The notes below the pieces were generated by a model. The model was given only the letters and a program-made list of their open reading frames with translations. It was not told where the DNA came from and did not search any database. The translations under genes and the position numbers were made by a program. A stretch of DNA of 64,000 nt from Bradyrhizobium algeriense (lineage in GTDB: Bacteria; Pseudomonadota; Alphaproteobacteria; Rhizobiales; Xanthobacteraceae): positions 930,001-994,000 of the forward strand of contig NZ_JAZHRV010000001.1 of NCBI RefSeq assembly GCF_036924595.1, in the 5' to 3' direction. Shown here piece by piece: positions 27,182 through 36,173 of the stretch; positions within the stretch are counted from its first letter, which is position 1, and each line of letters begins with the position of its first letter.

Positions 27182-28087
27182 CTAGGCCGCAGCGCGGCCG
27201 CTGTTCTGGTGAATCGGCAATCGCATCCGAACCACCAGTCCATGCGGCTGCCGGTCGTGCAGCGACAGCGTGCCGCCATGCGCCGTTGCGATGGCGTTGG
27301 TGATCGATAGACCAAGGCCGAAGCCCGCCGCTTCGTCCATATTGCGGGCCTCGTCGCCGCGCACGAACGGCTCCAGCACATTCTGCTTTTGCGCATCCGA
27401 AATGCCGGGGCCGTCGTCTTCGACGTCGATGGTGAGTTGATCCGCCGAGACGCGAAGGCGGATCACCGCTTCGGCGCCGAATCTCACGGCATTCTCCACC
27501 AGATTGGTGACGGCGCGGTGCAGGTCGTCGGGCCGCACCGTGGCCATGGCATGCGCGGGGCCGTCATAGGCGACCTTGCGGCCTATGTCGGCGAACTGGT
27601 CGGTGATGAGCTGCAGCGTGCTGGCGATGTCGGCCAGCGTCATGGCCTCTAACCTGCGGCCGTTGCGCAGGAACGACAGCACGGACTCAAGCATCGAGCG
27701 CATCTGGTCGAGATCGTCGAGCATGCGGCTGCGATGGGTCTCGTCCTCGATGAACTCGGAGCGCAGACGCATTCTCGTAATCGGCGTGCGCAGATCGTGG
27801 CTGATCGCGGCGAGCATTTTTGTGCGGTCGTCGATCAGGCCGGTGATGCGCTGGCGCATGCGATTGAGCGCGCGCGCGACCGAGCGGATTTCCTCCGGCC
27901 CGCGTTCGGGCAGCGGCGCCGCGGCGCTGTTGAGGCTGAAGTTCTCGGCGGCCTTTGCGAATGACGACAACGGCGCGGTCAACGCCCGCGCCGCCCACAG
28001 GCCAAGCAAAGTGACGCTGATGACGGCAAACAGCAGCGTCATCATCCAGGGGCCGCCGAGAAACGGCGGCCGCGGCCGATCCGGCAT
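27182..28087 (-). pseudogene. Sensor histidine kinase missing its sensor half
   Basis: What remains is one transmembrane helix (MMTLLFAVISVTLLGLWAA), a HAMP region, the phospho-acceptor motif AAISHDLRTPITRMRLRSE and the ATP-binding N, G1 and G2 boxes (NLVENAVRFG, DDGPGIS, GFGLGLSI). A full EnvZ-type kinase would have a first transmembrane helix and periplasmic domain, about 150 residues more. Upstream it runs into a response-regulator gene that is itself cut off, so a deletion joined the two. The kinase core is intact and could be translated from the ATG at 28087, but loss of the sensor makes normal function unlikely. Confidence 0.7.
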
Positions 28088-28525
28088 GTTCGGAGCAGGT
28101 CGAACTCGGCGCTGGTCATCGCCACGTGCGCGCCCTCGGGATTGCGCAATTCGCGCAGCTGGACATCGATCCGCCAGCCGGCAAACGCCAGCACGGTCGC
28201 GCCCTCAGTGGCGCTGGCGGTGTAGGCGGCGGCCTGCCGGCGCAGCACCGCGTTGATCCGGGCCAGCAATTCGCGCGGGTTGAACGGTTTTGCCAGATAG
28301 TCGTCGGCGCCCATTTCGAGGCCGAGGATGCGATCGATGTCCTCGCCGCGCGCGGTCAGCATGATGATCGGGGTCTGCGATTGCGCGCGCACCTTGCGGC
28401 AGAGGGTGAGGCCGTCCTCGCCGGGCAGCATGACGTCGAGGATCAGGAGATCGACCCTGCGGTCGGTCATGGCGCGGGCCATCTCGCGGCCGTCGGCTGC
28501 AGTCGTGACGTTGCAGGCGTTGGCG
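28088..28525 (-). pseudogene. OmpR-type response regulator truncated at both ends
   Basis: The receiver is present from about its second helix: TTAADGREMARAM, LLILDVMLPGEDGL with the phosphorylated Asp, PIIMLTARGED and GADDYLAKPF with the conserved Lys. The winged-helix output domain begins (GWRIDVQLRELRNPEG, MTSAEFDLLR) and then stops after about 30 residues, where the sequence changes to the kinase in another frame. The first 20 or so residues, including the acidic pair, are also missing. There, at about 28525, the DNA switches to an unrelated gene tail on the other strand. Confidence 0.75.
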
Positions 28526-28761
28526 GTCCCGGCGGCGCCGGCGGTCCCCCTCCCGGCGGTCCGCTGCCTGCGGATGGCGCGTCCTCCAGCGACGACTCCT
28601 CCTCGTCGAGCACGACTTCGATCGACGACATTCTCAAGCAGTTCCTGCAATCGCTGCAGGAATCGCTGTCGGCTTCGGCGTCGACGAGCTACGGCGCGAC
28701 CGGCACTTCGAGCAGCAGCAGCGCGTCGTTCTCGGCGCTGCTGATCGACTATCAGAGCTGA
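28526..28761 (+). pseudogene. Orphan C-terminal tail of a serine-rich protein
   Basis: The plus strand carries about 78 codons: a Gly/Pro stretch, then a Ser/Asp run, then DDILKQFLQSLQESLSASAS and a Ser/Thr-rich end closing with FSALLIDYQS. It reads as the end of a larger gene whose 5' part was lost at the same junction that cut the response regulator. It is followed by a good terminator, consistent with the end of a real transcription unit. I do not know the parent family's function. Confidence 0.55.
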
Positions 28762-28787
28762 TTTTCCCCGCGCAGCTCCGTACCTTG

Positions 28788-28828
28788 CAACCATCCTTTC
28801 CGACAGGGAAGGATGGTTGTCCTTTTTT
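28788..28828 (+). terminator. Rho-independent terminator
   Basis: CAACCATCCTTTCC pairs with GGAAGGATGGTTG (one bulge) and is followed by CCTTTTTTG. It lies 27 bases after the orphan tail's stop codon. Confidence 0.85.
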
Positions 28829-28888
28829 GCGGCTGGAACCGCGCGGTTGCTGCGGCGTTGATTCACCTGTTCATTTGTGGAGGGTGCG

Positions 28889-29266
28889 ATGGCAATCGAC
28901 GTCATGGCCATGCCGCATCAGTTGATCGCGAGCGACCGTGTCGAGGGGACCGCGGTGCGCCGGCCGAACGGGGACATGATCGGCCATATCGAACGGCTGA
29001 TGATCGACAAGGTCACCGGTAAAGTATCCTATGCAATCCTGAGTTTCGGCGGCTTTCTCGGCATCGGCGCCAATCTGATTCCGTTGCCGTGGGGACGGCT
29101 TCGCTACAACATGAAGTTCGAAGCCTATGAACTCGACATCGACGATGAAGAGCTGAAGCGCGCGCCGTCGTTCCGTGCCGACAAGGATTTCGACTGGGGC
29201 GATCGCGCAAAGGAAGCCGAGCTGCATCGCTATTACGGCATGCCGCCTTATTGGGGCGGCTTCTGA
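28889..29266 (+). CDS. PRC-barrel domain protein, cytoplasmic
   Basis: A 125-residue protein with an N-terminal PRC-barrel: GTAVRRPNGDMIGHIERLMID, then GKVSYAILSFGGFLGIGANLIPLPW. The C-terminus is charged and ends HRYYGMPPYWGGF. PRC-barrels bind proteins or RNA in photosynthetic reaction centres and RimM, but in this stand-alone group the partner is unknown. A GGAGGG box precedes the ATG at 28889. It has no signal peptide, unlike the next gene. Confidence 0.85.
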   Translation: MAIDVMAMPHQLIASDRVEGTAVRRPNGDMIGHIERLMIDKVTGKVSYAILSFGGFLGIGANLIPLPWGRLRYNMKFEAYELDIDDEELKRAPSFRADKDFDWGDRAKEAELHRYYGMPPYWGGF

Positions 29267-29368
29267 CCGCAGTGCGGCGCACGTTTCCGTGCGAAAAGCG
29301 TGGAACACTTGTTGAAGTGACGGGTTCTTCCAGAGCGTTTCTGAAATGAGGAGATGAGGAGAACCGAT

Positions 29369-29914
29369 ATGTTAACCAAAACTGCCGTTGCCGGCCTCGC
29401 GGCTTCCGCGCTGCTGGCAAGTGTCGCGTTCGCGCAACAAAGTCCTTCGGCAACGACTGACAGCGCCACCACCGCCGCGCCTGCGGCTGCGTCCGATACC
29501 TCGTCGTTCAAGGGCAACTGGCGTACGTCGAAGATGGTCGGCCTGAATGTGTACAACGACAGCAACGAAAGCCTCGGGTCGATCAACGATCTTTTGGCCG
29601 ACAAGAGCGGCGACATCAAAGCCGTGGTGATCGGCGTCGGCGGGTTCCTCGGGGTCGGCGAGCATCTGGTTGCGGTACCGATCGACAAGGTGAAGTTCGT
29701 CGATGAGCCGATTGCCTATACCGGCACGGCCGGCGCGCCTGCCACCGGTGGCGCAAGGCCTGGGACGACAGGCACGGGTACGACGACGGGTGCCGCTCCG
29801 CCCGCGCCTGCCGCCGCGCCCAAGAAGAATCCGTGGTATCCGGACCATGCCGTGTTCAGCGCGACCAAGGATCAGCTGAAGTCGATGCCGGAGTTCAAGT
29901 ACTCGACCGAGTGA
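29369..29914 (+). CDS. PRC-barrel domain protein, secreted
   Basis: A 181-residue protein with a signal peptide (MLTKTAVAGLAASALLASVAF, then AQQ) and a PRC-barrel at about 50-110: KMVGLNVYNDSNESLGSIND, KAVVIGVGGFLGVGEHLVAVP. A Gly/Thr/Ala-rich spacer and a short conserved end follow (WYPDHAVFSATKDQLKSMPEF). I chose the ATG at 29369 because AGGAG lies six bases upstream. Bradyrhizobium has many such periplasmic PRC-barrel proteins of unknown role. The IGVGGFLGVG block is very like that of the previous gene, suggesting a tandem duplication with later gain of export. Confidence 0.85.
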   Translation: MLTKTAVAGLAASALLASVAFAQQSPSATTDSATTAAPAAASDTSSFKGNWRTSKMVGLNVYNDSNESLGSINDLLADKSGDIKAVVIGVGGFLGVGEHLVAVPIDKVKFVDEPIAYTGTAGAPATGGARPGTTGTGTTTGAAPPAPAAAPKKNPWYPDHAVFSATKDQLKSMPEFKYSTE

Positions 29915-29940
29915 GGTGTCGGTCGCGCAGCAATGACTCT

Positions 29941-29980
29941 CACAAATGGCCGGACGGCGTAAGCCGCCCGGCCATTGTGT
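29941..29980 (+). terminator. Terminator-like hairpin
   Basis: AATGGCCGG pairs with CCGGCCATT around an inner GGCG/CGCC, followed by GTGTTTATG. The stem is strong and the T tract weak. Confidence 0.6.
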
Positions 29981-30134
29981 TTATGGGCGTGTGTTTTATG
30001 GGCGCATGCTGGCGTAAACGCTCGCAATGGTGCAGCGCATCCTATTCACGATGCGCGTCCCGATGTTAGGTTGTATCTGGCAGGAGCACCTGCGTCCTGC
30101 CTTGCATAGACCCTTGCATCAACGGGAGGACGAC

Positions 30135-30350
30135 ATGGCTGATAGCGTCTACAAGGTCATCGAGCTGATCGGCACCAGCACGGAATCCTGGGAGAAGGCC
30201 GCCGCCACCGCGGTCAGTCGCGCTGGAGAGTCGCTGCGCGATCTGCGCGTCGCCGAGGTCATGAAGCTCGATCTGCAACTGGACGCCAGCGGCAAGGTCG
30301 AAGCCTACCGTGCCAAGCTGAGCCTTTCGTTCAAGTTCGAGGGGTCGTAG
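30135..30350 (+). CDS. Dodecin flavin-binding protein
   Basis: A 71-residue protein with the dodecin pattern: VYKVIELIGTSTESWEKAAA, AVSRAGESLRDLRVAEVMKLD and a closing strand YRAKLSLSFKFE. Dodecins assemble into hollow dodecamers that store or buffer riboflavin and FMN. The size is exactly typical. GGGAGGA lies six bases before the ATG at 30135. It is followed by a palindromic repeat instead of an ordinary terminator. Confidence 0.92.
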   Translation: MADSVYKVIELIGTSTESWEKAAATAVSRAGESLRDLRVAEVMKLDLQLDASGKVEAYRAKLSLSFKFEGS

Positions 30351-30361
30351 CGGCGGCGTGA

Positions 30362-30452
30362 AGCGTAGGGTGCGCAAAGGCGCGCACGCGCCGTGCCCAC
30401 CATCTTCATGAGAAAGAAAACGTTGGGCACGCTTCGCTTTGCCCACCCTACA
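30362..30452. repeat. Palindromic dispersed repeat, family A, copy 3
   Basis: The arms are GCGTAGGGTGCGCAAAGGCG and CTTTGCCCACCCTACAG, with inner arms GCCGTGCCCACC and TTGGGCACGC. It lies between two convergent genes, where a hairpin would end both transcripts. Confidence 0.85.
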
Positions 30453-30459
30453 GATCTCA

Positions 30460-32028
30460 TCACAGCCCCGGCAGCGCGCTCACGTAGACGTTGATCGCGC
30501 CTTCGGCTTCCGCGATCACGCGCAGCGTTTTGGAATCGAAGGCGATGTCGGCGAGGCGCAGCTTGCTGATCTCGGCCGAGACCCGCAGGCCCTCCTCGTT
30601 CTTCTGGAAATCGGCGATCACGGCCGCAATCTTTTTCTGGGCGTTGGCGGCGAACGGCTTGAGGTCGACGGTCGCCTTTTCCGCCAGCGTCTTTTGCAGG
30701 TGCGGGATGGCCGCGCGCGCCGCGGCGCCCAATAGCCCGAAGGCGGCTTCCGACTCGACGGCGAGTTCGATATCGGTCAGCCGCAGCGTCTGCTCGGCGT
30801 GATCGAGCACCGGCCTTCCCCAGATATGCACATTGGCCTCGCCGCCCAGCCCCAGGAAGCTCTTCTTTTCCTTGGCGCTCACCAGCAGCGAAATCAGCAG
30901 GCGATTGCCCGACGCCGCGACGCTGGCGCGCTTGACGGTGACGCCGACCGAGCCGGAACCATCTTCCGGAAAAGTCTTTCCGGCGAACTGCGCTTCCACG
31001 ATTCTGTTGATATCGGTGAAGGGCATGTCGATGGGAACGCCGATCGCGACCCGTCCCGGCGTCGGCGGCACGGTGACGATCTCAGCGGGGAACGGGCAGG
31101 ACGGCTTGGTCTCACCCGGCGTGATGCGGGTCTCCGCCTCGATGCCGAGCGTCAGCGTAAGGTTCGAAGCGTCGATGCGCGGCTGCGCGGCGATCGCCCG
31201 TGTGGGGCGCAATTCCAGCCACAGCGTCGGCATCGTCGAGCCGGCCGTCGTGCCCTGCAGCGGGATCGAGCGGCAGGCCTTGGCCCACTGCACGCGCGCG
31301 TTCTGTTCGAAGGTCGGATCGTTGCGCATGCGCGCCTGCACCAGCGCGATCTGCTCGGCGACATTTTTGTCGATCAACGGCTTCACCTGCGCGGGCACGT
31401 TGACGCGCGCGCCGGCCACGCTGAGGCTGGTGTCGCCGAGATTGACCTGTGCCGCCAAATTTGGATCGATGCGCCAGTTCGCGGCGATCTTCGGCCGCGC
31501 TGATATGACGACGTTGCCCTTGATCTCGGCGCTGGCGTTGAGGTTCTTGATGTTCACGCTGCCGATTTGTTTCGCGACATTGCCGCCGAGCAGGCCGCCG
31601 AGCGCGTCGCCAACAGCACCGGTCGCCTTCGCCGACAGCGAGCCGGTTACGTTCAATGTGCCGGTTAGCGGCGTCGTCAGCGACAGCACGTCCTGCGCGC
31701 CGGTCGCTGCGATCGGCCCGCGCGAGGCGGTCCAGCCGATATCGGCGTTCTGCAGGATCTGCGATATCGGATTGTCGGCTTTGCCGGTGAACGATCGCGG
31801 CGCGCCGCGATCGGCGGCGTCGCGGATCGCCGACAGCGTCACCGCAATCGGCGCCATCACGGTGGATGCGCGCGGTGCCGGCGGCAGCGGCGGCAACTCG
31901 GCGAGCGGCGGCGGCCGGTTCGTGGCGCGCGGCGCGACGAAGTCCATCACCTTCAGGCTGGCCACAAACGAGACGATGACGACCGCGAGCGCAATCAAAA
32001 TCGTCTTGAGATGCATCGGCAGACGCAT
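30460..32028 (-). CDS. DUF4403 family envelope protein
   Basis: A 522-residue protein with an N-terminal membrane anchor or signal (LKTILIALAVVIVSFVASL), a Pro-rich linker, and a long beta-rich body matching DUF4403. That family is built of repeated tubular lipid-binding-like modules: ITVTLSAIRD-like openings, RVAIGVPIDMPFTDINRIVEA, and NVHIWGRPVLDHAEQTLRL. The C-terminal INVYVSALPGL is typical. A role in moving lipids or other hydrophobic molecules is possible from fold resemblance but unproven. It stands alone on the minus strand. Confidence 0.75.
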   Translation of the reverse strand: MRLPMHLKTILIALAVVIVSFVASLKVMDFVAPRATNRPPPLAELPPLPPAPRASTVMAPIAVTLSAIRDAADRGAPRSFTGKADNPISQILQNADIGWTASRGPIAATGAQDVLSLTTPLTGTLNVTGSLSAKATGAVGDALGGLLGGNVAKQIGSVNIKNLNASAEIKGNVVISARPKIAANWRIDPNLAAQVNLGDTSLSVAGARVNVPAQVKPLIDKNVAEQIALVQARMRNDPTFEQNARVQWAKACRSIPLQGTTAGSTMPTLWLELRPTRAIAAQPRIDASNLTLTLGIEAETRITPGETKPSCPFPAEIVTVPPTPGRVAIGVPIDMPFTDINRIVEAQFAGKTFPEDGSGSVGVTVKRASVAASGNRLLISLLVSAKEKKSFLGLGGEANVHIWGRPVLDHAEQTLRLTDIELAVESEAAFGLLGAAARAAIPHLQKTLAEKATVDLKPFAANAQKKIAAVIADFQKNEEGLRVSAEISKLRLADIAFDSKTLRVIAEAEGAINVYVSALPGL

Positions 32029-32181
32029 CGTCCCCCCGGATCCCCAATGAATCGCCCCGAAGCATTTTACAGTGAACGGTGGAGGTACGCTAGTGCAGGA
32101 GCTTATGTCCTTAGAGACGCCATACTTCGTCTCGGCACGATAATCCCAACACCGCTTCGCCGGCCAATGAATCGCGAGGAA

Positions 32182-33787
32182 TTATTGTTCGGGCACTCCG
32201 GCCATGCCCATGCCCTCGCAAAGGCGCCTGCGCCTAGCGAGAAAAACTTGATTATCGCTCGATGCGTTGAGACGGAAGCGGCGGACTGTGAAGGTCGGCT
32301 CGAGCGCCAGCCCTGCCTGCGTGGCGGCCCGCGCCTGGTCCAGTTGACCGGTCAGTGCGAGAGCGGCAGCGAGATGGAAATGAGCCAGAGGGTAACCGCG
32401 ATTGGTCTCGATGCTGCGACGTAGCCATGTGATTCCTTCGCCATCGGCACCAAGCTGCAGCTTGGCGAGAGCACGGAAGTACAGCCACCGAAAGCTGAAA
32501 GTATCCCGCGGCGAGAGCCGCAGTGCCTCGTTGATGTGAGCCTCGGTTTCCTCGCTGCGGCCGATATAGACCTTCGCCAAGCCGATCATTCCATGGGCGT
32601 CGGCCAGGTTTCGATCCAGCGCCAATGCCCGCTCGCATTCGGCAATGCCTTGAGCTGCGCGATTGGTCAGGTTTTGTACGACCCCAAGCAACATATGCGC
32701 CCGCGCATGCTGAGGAGCCATGTTCAATACCTTGATCAAGCCATGCTCGGCAGCCTCAAGGTATCCGGTTCGATCATCAGTAAAAAAGGAAGCGCCGATC
32801 GCAATATTGGCCTGCGCCAAGCCCGCCATCGCCTCGATATTGCCGGGGTCAAGCGTCAGCGCACGATCGAAGAACCCGCAGGCTTGCGCCATATATTCGG
32901 GAGTTATCCCTTTGTTGACATGAACCCTGCCCTGGAAATACAGGTCCATCGCATCGGGATGCTGCGAACGTTCTGCTCGTCGCGCCTCAGCTTCAATGAA
33001 TTGGGCATTTAATGTATTGGCGAGCCGGGAGACGATTTCGTCCTGCATGTCGAACAGATCAGTGATGGTTTTATCGAATCGTTCGGCCCAAAGATGGTTA
33101 CCGGTTTCAACGTCTATAAGTTGCACATTTATCCGCAGCCGGTTGTCGCCACGTTGCGGAGCCCTCGAGGACATAGCGAACGTTCAGTTCAGTACCGAGC
33201 TTGCGTACATCGATAGTTTTCGCTTTGAATGTGAAGGCCGTATTGCGAGCAATCACGAATGAGCCGGCGATCCGCGACAAGTCCGTGGTGAGGCTCTCGG
33301 TGATACCATCGACGAAATAATCCTGTTCCGGTCCACCGCCGAGATTGATGAACGGAAGCACCACGATGGAAAGGCGCTCCGGTGAGTTCATCGCGATTGG
33401 CGCGTTACCGGGCAGTGCAGGAGCGGGTTCGGACGGTTCTATCCTGTCGTTTGCTGATGCGGCGGATTCGGACGTCTGCGCTTCCAGCACCCGTCCGACG
33501 AAACGAAAGCCTTTGCGCGGCAGCGTCTTGATAAGACGCTGTTCTGAGCCGGAATCGCCGATCGTGCTCCGGGCGGCATTCAGGCGGGTCGTCACTGCCA
33601 CCTCAGACACGGCACGCCCGTTCCAAATAGCCTTGACCAGTTCATCTTTGCTGACGACACGCTCCCTGTTGCGGATCAGGTAATCGAGAAGGTCGAATAC
33701 CTGTGGCGCGACGGAGAGGATCTCCGCCCCGCGATACAACTCGCGCCGGTCAGTATCGAATGCGAACTCCTCGAAGAGGTAACGCAA
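32182..33787 (-). pseudogene. Frameshifted winged-helix / TPR regulator
   Basis: Two frames together make one known architecture. The first (from 33787) has an OmpR-like winged helix: DYLIRNRERVVSKDELVKAI, then NAARSTIGDSG and GKGFRFVGRV-like. An adenylate-cyclase-associated domain follows (VVLPFINLGG, FVDGITESLTTDLSRI, LNVRYVLEGS). The second frame resumes with QRGDNRLRINVQLIDVETG and continues through at least six TPR helices to 32182. At about 33165 the normal join VLEGS-x-QRG is broken by the loss of two bases or gain of one. The TPR half has no good start of its own, so the gene is probably inactive, unless this is a sequencing error. Confidence 0.8.
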
Positions 33788-33981
33788 GCTGCCACTCCCT
33801 TCGCTGGCCTAAGATCATCGGGCTCCAGCGTCGTTGCAGCGAAGAATAGGCCGCCGGTAAGGAAAATGTAAGCCGACCGTAAAGCGTGTCGGCCAATGTT
33901 CTGGCACTCTCGCGTGGGTGGAAGTGCTGTTCTCAGGGTGGTGGCGCAATGAACCCCCCGGGAGCGACAAAGGAGGTGATC

Positions 33982-34959
33982 ATGCGGCTGCTGCGAGCGA
34001 CACTATTCTCGATCATTCTTGCTGGTGCGCCGGTGACCACCGGATCTACGGCCGACGGGAACGGAGCTTGGCCGGTTCGTCCCGTACGGATCATCGTCCC
34101 GATTGGCACCGGCTCGGCGCCGGATGCAGTCGCGCGGCTCGTCGGCGATGGTCTTCGCCAGCGATGGGGCCAGCCGGTCGTCATCGAGAACCGCGCAGGT
34201 GCTGATGCGAGTGTGGGCACAGGAGCGTTTGCCAACGCCAACGACGATCATACGTTGCTCTATGGGTTCGCTTCCGCGCTCACCGTCAACCCGCTGATCC
34301 AGGAGAAGGTGCCTTTCGATCCCGCGCGCGATTTTGTCTCCATTTCTCCCGTAGCCAACACCGTCATTGCCGTGGCCGTACATCGCGATCTCCCCGTTTA
34401 CTCCCTTGCCGATCTCGCGCGGGTTGCGCAGGACATGCCAGGAAAAATTCTATGGGGTTCCGGTCCCAGCCTGCCGCGCTTCATCTTTGCCGCGTTTCTG
34501 AAGCGGCGGAAGCTTGAGATGCTATACGTCCCGTATCGGGACGTGGCGGCCCCGCCAATCGATCTGGCCGAAGGCCGGATACAGGTGCTCATCACTTCTC
34601 TGCAGGCGACCATTGGGCCCGTGCAGTCCGGCAAAGCCCGTGTCATCGCAATTACGAACACGCGCCGGGCCGCGACGCTGCCCGATGTGCCGATCGCCTC
34701 CGAGGCCGGCCATCCGGAGATGTCGATCGACGGTCTTGCCGGGTTCTTTGGCTGGCGCGGCATGCCAACGAAGCTGCGCGACAGGATTTCAGCCGACATT
34801 GCGGAGGTCCTTAGAGACCCCGAGATACGTGCGCGGATTGAGGCTTCAGGACAGCTTGTGCTTGGCGGCACACCAGAGGAATTCGCCGCTGCGATCGAAC
34901 AGCAACGCGCCCGAATCGCCGAAATTGCAGCGCTCATCGATCTCAAGGACGTGAAGTGA
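33982..34959 (+). CDS. Bug-family tripartite tricarboxylate transporter binding protein
   Basis: A 325-residue periplasmic solute-binding protein of the Bug/TctC family. The signal peptide is MRLLRATLFSIILAGAPVTT. The body has the family pattern PVRPVRIIVPIGTGSAPDAV, VIENRAGADASVG, VNPLIQEKVPFDPARDFVSIS and ITNTRRAATLPDVPIASEAG. These proteins bind carboxylates or aromatic acids. No TctA/TctB membrane genes are adjacent, as is common for Bug proteins. An excellent AGGAGGTGAT precedes the ATG. It probably forms a unit with the VOC gene that follows. Confidence 0.9.
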   Translation: MRLLRATLFSIILAGAPVTTGSTADGNGAWPVRPVRIIVPIGTGSAPDAVARLVGDGLRQRWGQPVVIENRAGADASVGTGAFANANDDHTLLYGFASALTVNPLIQEKVPFDPARDFVSISPVANTVIAVAVHRDLPVYSLADLARVAQDMPGKILWGSGPSLPRFIFAAFLKRRKLEMLYVPYRDVAAPPIDLAEGRIQVLITSLQATIGPVQSGKARVIAITNTRRAATLPDVPIASEAGHPEMSIDGLAGFFGWRGMPTKLRDRISADIAEVLRDPEIRARIEASGQLVLGGTPEEFAAAIEQQRARIAEIAALIDLKDVK

Positions 34960-35048
34960 GCATAATCTGCGCCGCTGCTCGCGCCAACGGGCCGAAAGCT
35001 TCAGAACTCCGATTTTCTCTGCTTCGAACCTTGTTGGAGGTGTTCCAG

Positions 35049-35951
35049 ATGACACGATACCGGAAGCTTGGTTACGTCGAGTTGAACGTTGAGAGCATCG
35101 CGCGGTCGGCAACTTTCTACAGGGATGTTGCAGGGCTTCAGCATGTGCGGCAGCGACAGGATGGCTCCGTTCTCTTGCGCTGTGACATGGACGCTTATTC
35201 CGTCGTTCTTCATGAGAAGGCCCCAGCAGGGCTCAAGTGCGTCGGATTGATGCTCGAAGATGCTTCGCAATTCGAGGCCCTTCACGTTCAGCTTCGTGAG
35301 CACGGGACGGCTTATAAGGAACTCTCGGCATCGGAGTGCAAATTGCGGCAAATCGCGCGAGCCACGCGCATCACCGAACCGAACACGCAGGCCACCCTCG
35401 AGTTCTATATCCCCGCCGATGATGCGTCCGATCGGACCTTCCAACCGACCCACACCAGGATTCAGCGGCTCGGCCACATCGTTCTCGGCACGCAGCGCAG
35501 CAGCGAAGCGGTTGTCTTCTTCCGTGACGTGCTGAACTTCCGCGTTTCCGACAGTATTGGTGAAACGGTGACGTTCATGCGTCCGTATCCCAATCCGTTT
35601 CATCACGGCATCGGGGTGGTATGTAGTGGGCATCCAATGCTCCATCACGTCAACTTCATGGTCACGGAAATTGATGACATCGGCCGCGCTTTGCACCGGC
35701 TCCGGGCACAGGGCGCTGCGATCGTCCACGGGCCGGGAAGGCACCCGACATCTGGCAGCGTCTTCCTTTATTTCCTCGACCCGGATGGGATTACGCTTGA
35801 ATACAGCTTCGGTATGGAGGAGTTCCTCGAAATCCACGCGCGCGAGCCGCGCGTGCTTCCCGCCGCACCCGAATCGATCGACAGCTGGGGCGCCACGCGT
35901 GACCCCAGAATGGGGAGCGTCGGCGAGATCGAGGTCGCCACGATTGCATGA
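35049..35951 (+). CDS. VOC-family protein, extradiol-dioxygenase-like
   Basis: A 300-residue protein with two vicinal-oxygen-chelate modules: KLGYVELNVESIARSATFYR opens the first and RLGHIVLGTQRSSEAVVFFR the second. Candidate metal ligands are H and E in HHVNFMVTEIDDIG and FLDPDGITLEYSFGMEE. The layout resembles 2,3-dihydroxybiphenyl or catechol-type extradiol dioxygenases, so it may cleave or isomerise an aromatic compound whose binding protein is encoded just upstream. GGAGG lies 9 bases before the ATG at 35049. The substrate is unknown. Confidence 0.78.
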   Translation: MTRYRKLGYVELNVESIARSATFYRDVAGLQHVRQRQDGSVLLRCDMDAYSVVLHEKAPAGLKCVGLMLEDASQFEALHVQLREHGTAYKELSASECKLRQIARATRITEPNTQATLEFYIPADDASDRTFQPTHTRIQRLGHIVLGTQRSSEAVVFFRDVLNFRVSDSIGETVTFMRPYPNPFHHGIGVVCSGHPMLHHVNFMVTEIDDIGRALHRLRAQGAAIVHGPGRHPTSGSVFLYFLDPDGITLEYSFGMEEFLEIHAREPRVLPAAPESIDSWGATRDPRMGSVGEIEVATIA

Positions 35952-36117
35952 AGCAAACGATGGGTTGTTTTCCCGGCTCACAATCCCACCGCCTTGTCAG
36001 AAGCCTGTGGAACGCGCAGACAATCGTCGCGTTGACCATCGACGAGAACGTCCGCCATTGTCAGATCAATATTGGCTCAGCAAAGTCAATTCCTACCCCC
36101 GATACCATGGCCGATTG

Positions 36118-36147
36118 CAAAAACGGCCCCGGCGAATGCCGGGGCCG
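36118..36147 (-). terminator. Rho-independent terminator of the L,D-transpeptidase gene
   Basis: On the minus strand CGGCCCCGGC pairs with GCCGGGGCCG across a short loop and is followed by TTTTTGC. Confidence 0.85.
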
Positions 36148-36173
36148 CGTTCCGCGTTCGAAACCTTGTCGGC

